Of a DNA stretch of 63,632 bases, positions 12,381-20,859 are shown one piece after another (positions within the stretch are counted from its first letter, which is position 1; each line of letters starts with the position of its first letter). Source of the DNA: Acetonema longum DSM 6540 (GTDB taxonomy: Bacteria; Bacillota; Negativicutes; Sporomusales; Acetonemataceae). Below the pieces are notes generated by a model. It saw nothing but the letters and a program-made list of their open reading frames with translations. It was not told where the DNA came from and did not search any database. The stretch is taken from NCBI RefSeq assembly GCF_000219125.1, contig NZ_AFGF01000085.1, forward strand, positions 1,542 through 65,173, in the 5' to 3' direction. The translations under genes and the position numbers were made by a program.

Positions 12381-12561
12381 GGGTTTGGGCAGGTTTTTTT
12401 TATTGTTCTCGGCAAGCTTTGTTTCTTCTGAATAATTTTAAATAATCTAAAAAAAACACAAAACATTCCGAAATGATTCGTCTGTTAATTCTGTCAATAC
12501 CCTCGTACAATAAAAAAAGAGACACTACGATAAGGATAAATAGACGAAAAGGGGGAAAATG

Positions 12562-13083
12562 ATGAAGAAAATCAAGGAACTAGCTCTCCTTATTGACACT
12601 ATTTTTGAGTCGGCTGCTCTGATTGGATTAACCTCCATGATACTGGTAGTGACAACACAGGTCATGACCCGTAAGCTGTTTAATTTTGTGTTCTTCTGGT
12701 CAGAAGAGGTCACGCTGCTTTTACTGGTCTGGTTTTCTTTTATGGGCATGGCCATCGGCTTTCGCGAAGGGCTGCATCTGGGAATGGACTCCTTGATTGA
12801 TCTGCTGCCGGCTAAAGTGATAAAGATGGTAGAGCTATTCATTGAAGTCTGTGTTTTGTGCTTTGGCGTGTATTTGATTGTGTATGGATGGGAATTTACT
12901 GTATTGATGCATGATTCCACTCTGCCGGCTACCAAGCTGCCTAACAGTACTCTGTACATTGTCATGCCCATCACCGGCGTCATGATCTGTGCCTATTCCC
13001 TGCTGCATATAGCCAATATCAATACAAAACGGCACAAAGGAAACGAAATTGAGATGGGCGCAGGCCTAGGCGGTGATAAATAA
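12562..13083 (+). CDS. dctQ: TRAP transporter small membrane subunit (DctQ)
   Basis: A four-helix DctQ-type protein of 173 residues that pairs with DctM in sodium-driven, binding-protein-dependent uptake. The family motif WSEEVTLLLLVWFSFMGMAIGFREGLHLGMD lies in the first half. Of two adjacent ATGs the second (12562) is better spaced (6 nt) from AGGGGG. The stop overlaps the dctM start in TAATG. It is first gene of a block that continues with dctM, two dctP genes, a two-component system and hexuronate enzymes, so the transported acid is probably a hexuronate such as galacturonate or glucuronate. Confidence 0.92.
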   Translation: MKKIKELALLIDTIFESAALIGLTSMILVVTTQVMTRKLFNFVFFWSEEVTLLLLVWFSFMGMAIGFREGLHLGMDSLIDLLPAKVIKMVELFIEVCVLCFGVYLIVYGWEFTVLMHDSTLPATKLPNSTLYIVMPITGVMICAYSLLHIANINTKRHKGNEIEMGAGLGGDK

Positions 13084-14372
13084 TGGATACGACGATGGCA
13101 ATTATCATATTAACGGTTAGCTTTATCGCACTGATGCTGCTTAAATTTCCGGTAGCCCTTAGCTTGGCGGGAGCTACCCTGGCGACGCTGATTTACGTTG
13201 GAATTCCCCTGCCGGTATTAGGACAGCAGATGGTCCACGGAATCAGTTCTTTTTCTCTTCTGGCCATTCCCTTCTTTATTCTGACCGGTCAGATTATGGG
13301 AGAAGGCGGCCTGGCCCTCAGGCTGGTGAATTTCGCCCAGCTTCTGGTGGGGCATATCCGAGGCGGTTTGGCGATGGTAAACTGTGTCGCCTGTATGTTT
13401 TTCGGCAACATTTCCGGATCAGCGGTGGCTGACGCTTCTTCCGTCGGTTCGGTTATGATCCCGATGATGAAAAAGAAAGGGTATGATGTGGACTACTCGG
13501 TAGGTCTTACGATTTCTTCGGCGATTCAGGGGGTCGTAGTCCCCCCCAGTCATAATCTGGTCCTTTATTCCATCGTCGCCGGCGGCATTTCGATTAAATC
13601 GCTGTTTTTGGCAGGAATTGTTCCCGGCTTTATCCTGTTGGGAACATTGATGACGGTAGCATATATATACGCCGTTAAGCGGGGCTACCAACCGGGGGAA
13701 CCCGTTCCGAAAGAGCAGCGCCCCAGCATCATTCTCAATGGCTTGGTATCTATCTCCCCGGCCTTTGTAATTTTAGGCGGCATTATCTCCGGCTTGTTTA
13801 CCGCTTCCGAGTCAGGCGCCCTGGCTGCGCTCTACGCCTTTATTCTGGCTTTTGGCATATACCGGGAGGTCCCCTTAAAGAGTATGATTCCGGTGCTGAA
13901 GCGTACCTTCCGCACCGTGCTGATGGTTTACTTCCTGATCGCCACCTCGGCGGCTTTTGGCTGGATAATGGCTTATCTCAAACTGCCGGAATTGATTACC
14001 CAAGCCTTTTTGACGATCTCGGACAGCCCCATCATTATTATGCTGCTGATTAACATTCTGCTCTTAATCCTGGGCGGGCCCATGGACATGGCCCCCATGA
14101 TTCTGATTATGACGCCGGTGCTGCTGCCGGTATGCACCGCTATCGGCATTGATCCGGTTCACTTCGGGCTGATTCTGATCTTTAACGCCGGCATGGGACT
14201 ATTGACGCCGCCGGTAGGAACTGTTTTGTTTGTAGGCTGCGCCATTGGCGGTATCGGCATCTCTCAGGGAACAAAGGCCATGATGCCTTTCTTCTGCGCC
14301 ATGATAGTAGTCCTGCTGCTGATTACCTATGTACCGCAAACGGTCCTGTGGCTGCCCACTCTGTTTAAGTAA
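13083..14372 (+). CDS. dctM: TRAP transporter large membrane subunit (DctM)
   Basis: A DctM-type permease of 429 residues with about twelve hydrophobic segments that forms the transport channel. Typical features are FGNISGSAVADASSVGSVMIPMM near residue 105, PPSHNLVLYS near 155 and NAGMGLLTPPVGTVLFVG near the end. It is translationally coupled to dctQ. Substrate class (hexuronate) is inferred only from the downstream uxaC and uxaB. Confidence 0.94.
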   Translation: MDTTMAIIILTVSFIALMLLKFPVALSLAGATLATLIYVGIPLPVLGQQMVHGISSFSLLAIPFFILTGQIMGEGGLALRLVNFAQLLVGHIRGGLAMVNCVACMFFGNISGSAVADASSVGSVMIPMMKKKGYDVDYSVGLTISSAIQGVVVPPSHNLVLYSIVAGGISIKSLFLAGIVPGFILLGTLMTVAYIYAVKRGYQPGEPVPKEQRPSIILNGLVSISPAFVILGGIISGLFTASESGALAALYAFILAFGIYREVPLKSMIPVLKRTFRTVLMVYFLIATSAAFGWIMAYLKLPELITQAFLTISDSPIIIMLLINILLLILGGPMDMAPMILIMTPVLLPVCTAIGIDPVHFGLILIFNAGMGLLTPPVGTVLFVGCAIGGIGISQGTKAMMPFFCAMIVVLLLITYVPQTVLWLPTLFK

Positions 14373-14421
14373 GGAGCATGTGGCGGGATTTCCCCCGCTA
14401 TGATAATAAAGGAGGAAGATT

Positions 14422-15429
14422 ATGAACAAAAAACTATTGACCGTTCTTCTTATGTTCATGCTGGTCCTTATCGCGGCCGGCTGCGGCGGCAATGACACCC
14501 AAACCGCCGGCCAAAAGGCGGAAGGCGCCAAGTACAATTTCCGCCTGGCAGAGCAGCATCCGCCTGAACATCCCTGTACCCTGGGGGACAAAAAGTTCGC
14601 CGAGCTGGTAACTCAAAGGACAAATGGCCGCATTAAAATCGACGTGTTTCCCTCTTCTCAATTAGGGGAAGAAAAGTCAGTCATTGAACAGGTGCAATTA
14701 GGCGCCATTGAATTCACCCGGGTGAGCAGCGCGCCTCTGGCCGAGTTCAATAAATCCTTCGGGGTGTATACCCTGCCCTATATTTTCGACAATGCCGATC
14801 ATATGTGGAAATACTTAAACGGCGATGGCCAAACAATGCTGGATAACCTGGAAAAATCCAAGATGAAGGGTTTAGCCTACTATGATGCAGGCGCCCGCAG
14901 TTTCTACACAAAAAAACCGGTAAAAACCTTAGCTGATCTGGCCGGCATGAAAATCCGGGTGCAGCAAAGCAAAATCAGTATGGAACTGATCAGCGCACTG
15001 AATGCCAGCGCTACTCCCATGCCTTCGGGGGAAATCTTCAGCGCCCTGCAGACCGGGGTTATTGACGGCGCCGAAAACAATGCCGCTACCATGATGGTGC
15101 AGAATCACTTCCAAATTGCCAAAAACTATATTTTGGACGGGCACCAGCGGGTGCCGGAAGTTCTGTTGATCTCCAAAGTGACCTGGGACAAATTGTCCGA
15201 TGAAGACAAGAAAATCATCAAACAGGCTGCCATGGATTCTGTGACGACCCAACGGGCCGAATGGGATAAGTTTGAAAACGGCGCTTTGACAAAAATTAAA
15301 GCCGCCGGCGTAACCGTAACGGAAGTAACCGATATAAAACCCTGGCAGGCAGCGGTGAAGCCGGTTATCGACAAATACCGCGCTGAATATCAATCAGAGT
15401 TGGAGGCCATTGACCAAGCCCGCAAGTAG
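14422..15429 (+). CDS. dctP: TRAP solute-binding protein DctP (copy 1)
   Basis: A 335-residue DctP-family binding protein. A signal segment ends in LIAAGC, so it is probably a lipoprotein. The binding-pocket region is typical: RLAEQHPPEHPCTLGDKKFAEL, VIEQVQLGAIEFTRVSS and KIRVQQSK, the last carrying the conserved arginine that binds the substrate carboxylate. The GGAGGAAG site is 6 nt before the ATG. Copy 2 follows after 32 bp and is nearly identical over long stretches, so this is a tandem duplication serving one DctQM pair. Confidence 0.93.
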   Translation: MNKKLLTVLLMFMLVLIAAGCGGNDTQTAGQKAEGAKYNFRLAEQHPPEHPCTLGDKKFAELVTQRTNGRIKIDVFPSSQLGEEKSVIEQVQLGAIEFTRVSSAPLAEFNKSFGVYTLPYIFDNADHMWKYLNGDGQTMLDNLEKSKMKGLAYYDAGARSFYTKKPVKTLADLAGMKIRVQQSKISMELISALNASATPMPSGEIFSALQTGVIDGAENNAATMMVQNHFQIAKNYILDGHQRVPEVLLISKVTWDKLSDEDKKIIKQAAMDSVTTQRAEWDKFENGALTKIKAAGVTVTEVTDIKPWQAAVKPVIDKYRAEYQSELEAIDQARK

Positions 15430-15461
15430 GGGATCGTTGAAAATATATACTGGAGGGGAGA

Positions 15462-16475
15462 ATGAGTATGAAAAAGTTAGTCTCACTGGCAGTCCTGGTG
15501 GTTATGCTGTCCATACTGGCAACTGGCTGCGGCAGCAGCAGCACCGCCGATAAGAAGGGGGAGGCGCCCAAATATAACTTCCGTCTGGCCGAGACGCATC
15601 CGGCGGATTATCCTACCACCCTGGGCGATAAGAAATTCGCCGAACTGGTATTGGAGCGCAGCAAGGGCCGGATTAAAATTGATGTGTTTCCTGCTGCCCA
15701 GCTGGGAGAAGAAAAATCGGTGATTGAACAGGTGCAGCTGGGAGCGATTGAGTTCACCAGGGTAAGCAGCTCGCCTCTGGCCGAGTTCAATAAGCAATTC
15801 GGCGTATATTCCCTGCCCTACATTTTCGATAATGATGAGCATGTCTGGAACTTTCTGAATGGCGAGTATGGGCAAAAGATGCTGGACAACCTGGAGAAAT
15901 CCAAGCTCAAAGGTCTGGCATACTATAGTTCCGGCTCCCGCAGCTTCTATACCAAAAAGCCGGTAAAAAGCGTAGCCGATCTGCAAGGTTTGAAGATCCG
16001 CGTACAGCAGAGTAAAGTGAACATGGACCTGATCAGCGCCCTGGGGGCCAGCGCCACGCCAATGCCTTACGGGGAAGTATTCAGCGGTCTGCAGACCGGC
16101 GTTATTGACGGCGCCGAAAATAATTCTCCCAGCTATCTGACCGCCAATCATTTCCAGGCAGTAAAGAATTTTATTCTCGACGGCCATCAGCGTGTTCCGG
16201 AAGTGCTGATGATCAGCAAAGTAACCTGGGATAAACTCTCGGAAGAAGACCGCAAACTGATCAAGCAAGCCGCCATGGACTCGGTTGCCACCCAGCGGGA
16301 TCTGTGGGACAAATTCGAGAAAGAATCTATGGATAAGCTGAAAGCCGCCGGCGTGACTATCACCGAAGTTACCGATGTGAAGCCCTGGCAGGCAGCTGTT
16401 AAACCGGTCATTGATAAATACTCCGCCGATTATAAAGACGATTTGGCTGCCATTGCAGCAGCTCGCAAGAAATAA
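15462..16475 (+). CDS. dctP: TRAP solute-binding protein DctP (copy 2)
   Basis: A 337-residue paralog of the preceding gene with lipobox ILATGC and the same conserved blocks (RLAETHPADYPTTLGDKKFAEL; VIEQVQLGAIEFTRVSS; KIRVQQSK). Differences cluster at a few pocket-region positions, for example MPSGEIFSALQ in copy 1 against MPYGEVFSGLQ here, and ENNAATMMVQNHF against ENNSPSYLTANHF. Such changes would suit related but different ligands, such as two hexuronate isomers. A terminator follows 7 bp after the stop. Confidence 0.93.
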   Translation: MSMKKLVSLAVLVVMLSILATGCGSSSTADKKGEAPKYNFRLAETHPADYPTTLGDKKFAELVLERSKGRIKIDVFPAAQLGEEKSVIEQVQLGAIEFTRVSSSPLAEFNKQFGVYSLPYIFDNDEHVWNFLNGEYGQKMLDNLEKSKLKGLAYYSSGSRSFYTKKPVKSVADLQGLKIRVQQSKVNMDLISALGASATPMPYGEVFSGLQTGVIDGAENNSPSYLTANHFQAVKNFILDGHQRVPEVLMISKVTWDKLSEEDRKLIKQAAMDSVATQRDLWDKFEKESMDKLKAAGVTITEVTDVKPWQAAVKPVIDKYSADYKDDLAAIAAARKK

Positions 16476-16482
16476 TAACGGG

Positions 16483-16515
16483 AGAATCAGAGAGGCCGGC
16501 GGCCTCTCTGATTCT
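16483..16515 (+). terminator. Terminator after the TRAP genes
   Basis: A perfect 15-bp stem (AGAATCAGAGAGGCC with complement, GGC loop) followed only by TTTC. It may reduce rather than fully stop transcription into the two-component genes. Confidence 0.65.
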
Positions 16516-16591
16516 TTCAGCCGGCTCAGATGAAAGGAACGGGCCCGGAAAACGGCGAATATTACGGAAGAGCTGAAAAGGAGGCGCAGAG

Positions 16592-18460
16592 ATGGACCGC
16601 TTTACGAAAAAGATCGCCTCTCTCTTGAACCGCAGCCGCTTTTTGCGCAACCAGCCTCTCTCCTGGAAATTATTTGTTTTTTCGTCGATATTGATCGTGA
16701 TCCCTATGCTCGTGGTCGGCATTCTTTCTTATAAACAATCGGCCGATAGCCTGGAGCAGCAAGCCATCCTCAATAACCGGCAGGCCATTGAGCCGATAGA
16801 AACTCATCTCGAGTACTATGTACGGGACTTTGAGAGCAGCAGCCTGAAGATCATCAATCATCCGGATATGCAGCGGCTCCTGCACATGCGCACAGTCGAA
16901 GAAGTGGAGCAGAGCCGGATTCGTTACGAGATCCAAGACCTGATCCGGGCGGAAATGTACTCCCGGCCGGATATCTCCCATATTACTCTCATTTTAGACA
17001 ACATTCTGGCCATTGACACATTGGAGCTCCGCAGCCCCTATCCTGCCAGTCAGCTGCGGGATGAATACTGGTATGTATCGGCGCCTCACAACGGACTGCC
17101 GATCATTATCAGCCGCTCCATTGACTGGAAAGATCACAAGGAACCGGTCATCACCCTGGCCAGGCGGATTCAAAGCCCCACTACCCTGCAGATGGCAGGC
17201 ATGCTGATCTTCGATATTAATTTTCGCCGTCTGCGCGAGGTATCAGAAGCATTCAACACCGGGGAACGGTATTTTTACATTCTGGATGCCGGCGGACACT
17301 ATATTTATCATCCGGATGCCAATAAAATCGGTCAAAAGACGGAAAAACCGGACAAAGATATCATCCTGTCCCAAAAAAACGGTACGCTGGTATCCAGCGA
17401 CCCAGAGCCGGATTTTCTCACTTACAGCTTTTCTCCCAATCTGGGTTGGACGTTTGTCACTTCGATTCCTTACGCCGAATTGAGAAAAGAAGCGGGACGC
17501 ATCGGGCAAGCCATCAGCTGGACTGTGGTCCTGTCATTGGCGGCAGCCTACATCCTGGGAATGGCCTTCGCCTCCGCTATTATTTCCCCCATCCGCCAAC
17601 TGCAGCAGTTTATGCGCAAAATCGAGGTGGGAGATTTCAGCGCCAAAATCCAGGTGGATTCCAACGACGAAATCGGCCAGCTTTCCCAAGGCTTTAATAA
17701 AATGGTGATGCGGCTGTCAGACCTCATGGAGGAAATTTATTTCTCCCGCCTGCGGGAAACGGAAGCTTCTCTGCGCCAAAAAGAAATGGAGATCAAAGTG
17801 CTCCAATCTCAAATCAATCCTCACTTTTTATGCAATGCACTGGAGACTATCCGGGGAATGGCCCTGGAGCAAAACCGGGAAGATATCGCCACTATGGCGG
17901 CATCCCTGGGGGCGCTTCTCCGCTATAACCTGCGCAATACGGCACCAGTTGTCCTTCTGCGGGAAGAGCTTAACTTCTGCCGGGTATACCTGCAAATCCA
18001 GCAATTCCGTTTTGAGTCCTCCTTCTCTTATACCATGAATATTCCGGAATGGGCCCTTGACCTGCCGATTGTTAAGTTCTCCCTGCAGCCTCTGGTGGAA
18101 AACTGTTTGCTGCACAGTCTGCAGTCCAACGGACATCCGACCTTGATCGAAATTACCGCCGGACGGAAAACGGTAAACTCCTTTTTGGTCACAGTAAGCG
18201 ATACGGGGGCAGGAATGCCTCAACCGGTTTTGGAGAAGCTGCGTCAGGACCTGACGGAAAAAGATATTCTGGCCGGAGGAGATAATCTGGGCATCATCAA
18301 TGTTCACCGCCGAATCATCCATCTGTTTGGACCGGAGTACGGCATCCAGGTGGAAAGCCGGCTGGGTCAGGGAACCCAAGTGTTTATCACCCTGCCGGCA
18401 ACTCTTGCCCACAATGCAACGGGAGGTCATGAGAATGAATCGCATTCTGCTGGTGGATGA
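16592..18460 (+). CDS. YesM-type sensor histidine kinase
   Basis: A 622-residue membrane kinase. A transmembrane helix at about 25-50 is followed by an extracytoplasmic Cache-like sensor domain to about 305, a second transmembrane helix near 310-335, HAMP at about 335-390 (PIRQLQQFMRKIEVGDFSAKI), the LytS/YesM phosphoacceptor region with H411 in QINPHFLCNALETIR, and a HATPase domain (LVENCLLHSL; DTGAGMP). Such kinases control sugar and sugar-acid uptake in Bacillota. It overlaps the response-regulator gene by 26 bp. Position between the TRAP transporter and uxaCB suggests it senses an extracellular hexuronate or oligosaccharide. Confidence 0.93.
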   Translation: MDRFTKKIASLLNRSRFLRNQPLSWKLFVFSSILIVIPMLVVGILSYKQSADSLEQQAILNNRQAIEPIETHLEYYVRDFESSSLKIINHPDMQRLLHMRTVEEVEQSRIRYEIQDLIRAEMYSRPDISHITLILDNILAIDTLELRSPYPASQLRDEYWYVSAPHNGLPIIISRSIDWKDHKEPVITLARRIQSPTTLQMAGMLIFDINFRRLREVSEAFNTGERYFYILDAGGHYIYHPDANKIGQKTEKPDKDIILSQKNGTLVSSDPEPDFLTYSFSPNLGWTFVTSIPYAELRKEAGRIGQAISWTVVLSLAAAYILGMAFASAIISPIRQLQQFMRKIEVGDFSAKIQVDSNDEIGQLSQGFNKMVMRLSDLMEEIYFSRLRETEASLRQKEMEIKVLQSQINPHFLCNALETIRGMALEQNREDIATMAASLGALLRYNLRNTAPVVLLREELNFCRVYLQIQQFRFESSFSYTMNIPEWALDLPIVKFSLQPLVENCLLHSLQSNGHPTLIEITAGRKTVNSFLVTVSDTGAGMPQPVLEKLRQDLTEKDILAGGDNLGIINVHRRIIHLFGPEYGIQVESRLGQGTQVFITLPATLAHNATGGHENESHSAGG

Positions 18461-19172
18461 CGAAAAATGGGTAAGAAGCGCCTTGAAATGGACAGTGGAA
18501 AAGACCTGCCTCCCCTTCAACGTAGTTCATGAATGCGCCAACGGCTTGGAGGCACTGGACTGGCTGCGGGGCAACCAGGCGGACCTTGTTCTGACTGATA
18601 TCGGGATGCCGGTCATGGACGGAATCACCCTGGTCAATGAACTTCACCGTAAAAGCTGTTCGCCTGATGTGGTGATCATCAGCGTATACGACGACTTTCC
18701 CTTTGTTCAGAAAGCCCTGCGCAACGGCGTGCGTGATTATCTCCTGAAACCGGTTCAGCCGGAGGAAATGCATCAGTGCCTGACCAAGTGGCTGGAGGAG
18801 CGAAAACCCGCCGACGGACCCATTCCCGTCCAGGCTGACGCGGCCACCGGATCTCCCATTATTCAAAAGGTCCTGCACTATATTGAAACCACGCCGCCCA
18901 GCTTAATTACCCTGACGGAAGCAGCCAAAAGCATCCCGATGAATGCCTGCTACTTAAGTCAATTGTTTAAACAGGAAATGAACGTAAATTTTGTGGATTA
19001 TGTCACTGAAATAAAAATCACCGAAGCCAAACGGCTTCTGACCGCCACATCCCTTCGGATATCCGAGGTGGCCGAGCGGCTGGGGTACGCCGATATCGCT
19101 TATTTCAGCAACACCTTCAAAAAAGTAACCGGCGTGTCTCCTTCGGAATATCGCAATAAGGATAAACATTAG
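18435..19172 (+). CDS. YesN-type response regulator with AraC DNA-binding domain
   Basis: A 245-residue regulator with an N-terminal receiver (RILLVDDEKW, phosphoacceptor D55 in VLTDIGMPVMDG, K of LLKPVQP near 105) and a C-terminal AraC/XylS double HTH (LRISEVAERLGYADIAYFSNTFKKVTGVSPSEYR). The start at 18435 is preferred because GGGAGG lies 8 nt upstream; the ATG at 18429 is too close. The gene starts inside the kinase gene, so the pair is co-translated. Likely targets are the TRAP and uxa genes. Confidence 0.93.
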   Translation: MNRILLVDDEKWVRSALKWTVEKTCLPFNVVHECANGLEALDWLRGNQADLVLTDIGMPVMDGITLVNELHRKSCSPDVVIISVYDDFPFVQKALRNGVRDYLLKPVQPEEMHQCLTKWLEERKPADGPIPVQADAATGSPIIQKVLHYIETTPPSLITLTEAAKSIPMNACYLSQLFKQEMNVNFVDYVTEIKITEAKRLLTATSLRISEVAERLGYADIAYFSNTFKKVTGVSPSEYRNKDKH

Positions 19173-19299
19173 GGGACCGTTGAAAAAGGCCCATCTGCGT
19201 TGTCAGTCCTGCGGGAGCGCGCTTGCCGTACCTCCCGAACGTACTGTCTGCGCGCGCTTCCTCGTCCTTCCTAACATCTGGACCTTTTTGAACGGTCCC
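19173..19299. repeat. Dispersed palindromic repeat, long copy
   Basis: Outer arms GGGACCGTTGAAAAAGG and CCTTTTTGAACGGTCCC form a long inverted repeat. The inside holds further arms (GGAGCGCGC with GCGCGCTTCC), so the RNA or single strand could fold into one extended hairpin of about 127 nt. The same arms recur at 29910-29967 with a much shorter middle. It starts at the last base of the response-regulator stop codon and lies 65 bp before uxaC. Confidence 0.8.
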
Positions 19300-19363
19300 A
19301 GATTCGAGGCCACAGATGAGTTTTTTATCAAACTCCTAAGAATCAAAAAAAGGAGCAAAAACC

Positions 19364-20770
19364 ATGAAAAGCTTTATGGATGAAAACTTCCTTTTAACCA
19401 ATAAAACCGCTGAAACCTTATATCATACCTATGCCAAGTCCATGCCGATCATCGACTACCACTGCCATCTGAACCCGCGGGAAATCGCCGAGAATAAACA
19501 ATGGCGCAATATCACCGAGGTATGGCTGGGAGGAGATCATTACAAGTGGCGGGCCTTGCGGGCCTGCGGCGTGGATGAATGCTATATCACCGGCGACGCC
19601 CCGGATAAAGAAAAATTCATGAAGTGGGCCGAGACCATGCCCAAATGCATCGGCAACCCTCTCTATCACTGGACCCATCAGGAATTGCGAGAATACTTCG
19701 GCATCCAGAAACTCCTCTCACCGGCCACAGCCGAAGAGATCTGGGAAACCTGCAATGCTTTGCTGCAAAAAGAAGAGTATCGCGCCAGAGGCTTTATTAA
19801 GCGCTCCAGGGTAGAATCAGTCTGTACCACGGACGATCCTGCGGACTCCCTGGAATATCATATCGCCATAGCCAACGAGAAGAACGCTTCCTTTAATGTA
19901 AAGGTACTGCCGGCGTTTCGTCCGGACAAAAGCATCAATATTGACAAGGATGGGTTTATCAATTATATCGGCAAACTGGAAACAGCCGCCGGCTTCCGGA
20001 TTCGTTCCATCTCCGATGTGACCGCCGCCCTGGGGCAAAGGATTGAATTCTTTCACGGAGTCGGCTGCCGCGTATCTGACCATGCTATGGATCCCATGGT
20101 ATTTGCGCCAGGCACTGCAGAGGAAGCAGATATTATTTTCCGGAAAGCCTTGCGGCGGGAAACACTCACAGCCGGGGAAATTCAAATATACAAAACCCAC
20201 GTCTTGATCTATGTAGGCCGGCAATACGCCCGCCTTGGATGGGTCATGCAGCTCCATATCGGCACCATCCGCAACAACAATACCCGCATGATGCGCCTCC
20301 TGGGCCCGGACACAGGCTATGATGCCATGGCCGACTACAGCTACGGCCCGGAACTGGCCCGCTTTCTGGACACTCTGGATTCTACCGATGAACTGCCTAA
20401 AACCATTCTCTACTCTTTAAACCCCCGGGACAATGAAATGCTGGCTACTATTGCCGGATGCTTCCAAGGCAGCGGCATCCCTGGCAAAATCCAGTTGGGA
20501 TCAGGCTGGTGGTTTAATGATCAGAAAGACGGCATGATCCGGCATATGACCGCCCTCTCCCACATCGGCCTCCTCAGCCTGTTTGTCGGCATGCTCACCG
20601 ACTCGCGCAGCTTCCTCTCCTACACCCGCCACGATTATTTCCGTCGCCTGCTCTGCAACCTTCTGGGTGAATGGACGGAAACCGGCGAAGCGCCGAATGA
20701 TATAGAGCTGTTGGGTTCAGTGGTACAGGACATCTGCTACCGTAACGCCAAAAGGTATTTTGCTCTGTAA
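19364..20770 (+). CDS. uxaC: Glucuronate/galacturonate isomerase
   Basis: A 468-residue uronate isomerase of the amidohydrolase superfamily, converting D-glucuronate to D-fructuronate and D-galacturonate to D-tagaturonate. The N-terminal metal motif is present (MPIIDYHCHLNPREIAENK, about residues 28-46), as are VESVCTTDDPADSLEYH near 150 and the C-terminal TDSRSFLSYTRHDYFRRLLCNLLGEW. Length equals the family norm. An AAAGGAGC site precedes the ATG by 8 nt. It is followed by uxaB; uxaA, kdgK and kdgA are not in the window. Confidence 0.96.
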   Translation: MKSFMDENFLLTNKTAETLYHTYAKSMPIIDYHCHLNPREIAENKQWRNITEVWLGGDHYKWRALRACGVDECYITGDAPDKEKFMKWAETMPKCIGNPLYHWTHQELREYFGIQKLLSPATAEEIWETCNALLQKEEYRARGFIKRSRVESVCTTDDPADSLEYHIAIANEKNASFNVKVLPAFRPDKSINIDKDGFINYIGKLETAAGFRIRSISDVTAALGQRIEFFHGVGCRVSDHAMDPMVFAPGTAEEADIIFRKALRRETLTAGEIQIYKTHVLIYVGRQYARLGWVMQLHIGTIRNNNTRMMRLLGPDTGYDAMADYSYGPELARFLDTLDSTDELPKTILYSLNPRDNEMLATIAGCFQGSGIPGKIQLGSGWWFNDQKDGMIRHMTALSHIGLLSLFVGMLTDSRSFLSYTRHDYFRRLLCNLLGEWTETGEAPNDIELLGSVVQDICYRNAKRYFAL

Positions 20771-20859
20771 TTCTGACGCGACAATGTACCCTTTCCGTCA
20801 TATGACACAAAATCTCAAATATTTGTTTTTGTTATAAACTGACAGGGGAGGAACTCACG

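Noticed and set aside
12425-12460. CodY box upstream of the TRAP operon
   Set aside because: AATTTTAAATAATCT matches only one half of the AATTTTC-dyad consensus.
19180-19383. Small protein spanning the palindromic repeat before uxaC
   Set aside because: Its similar counterpart at 29917 is explained by the shared repeat arms, and it has no ribosome site.
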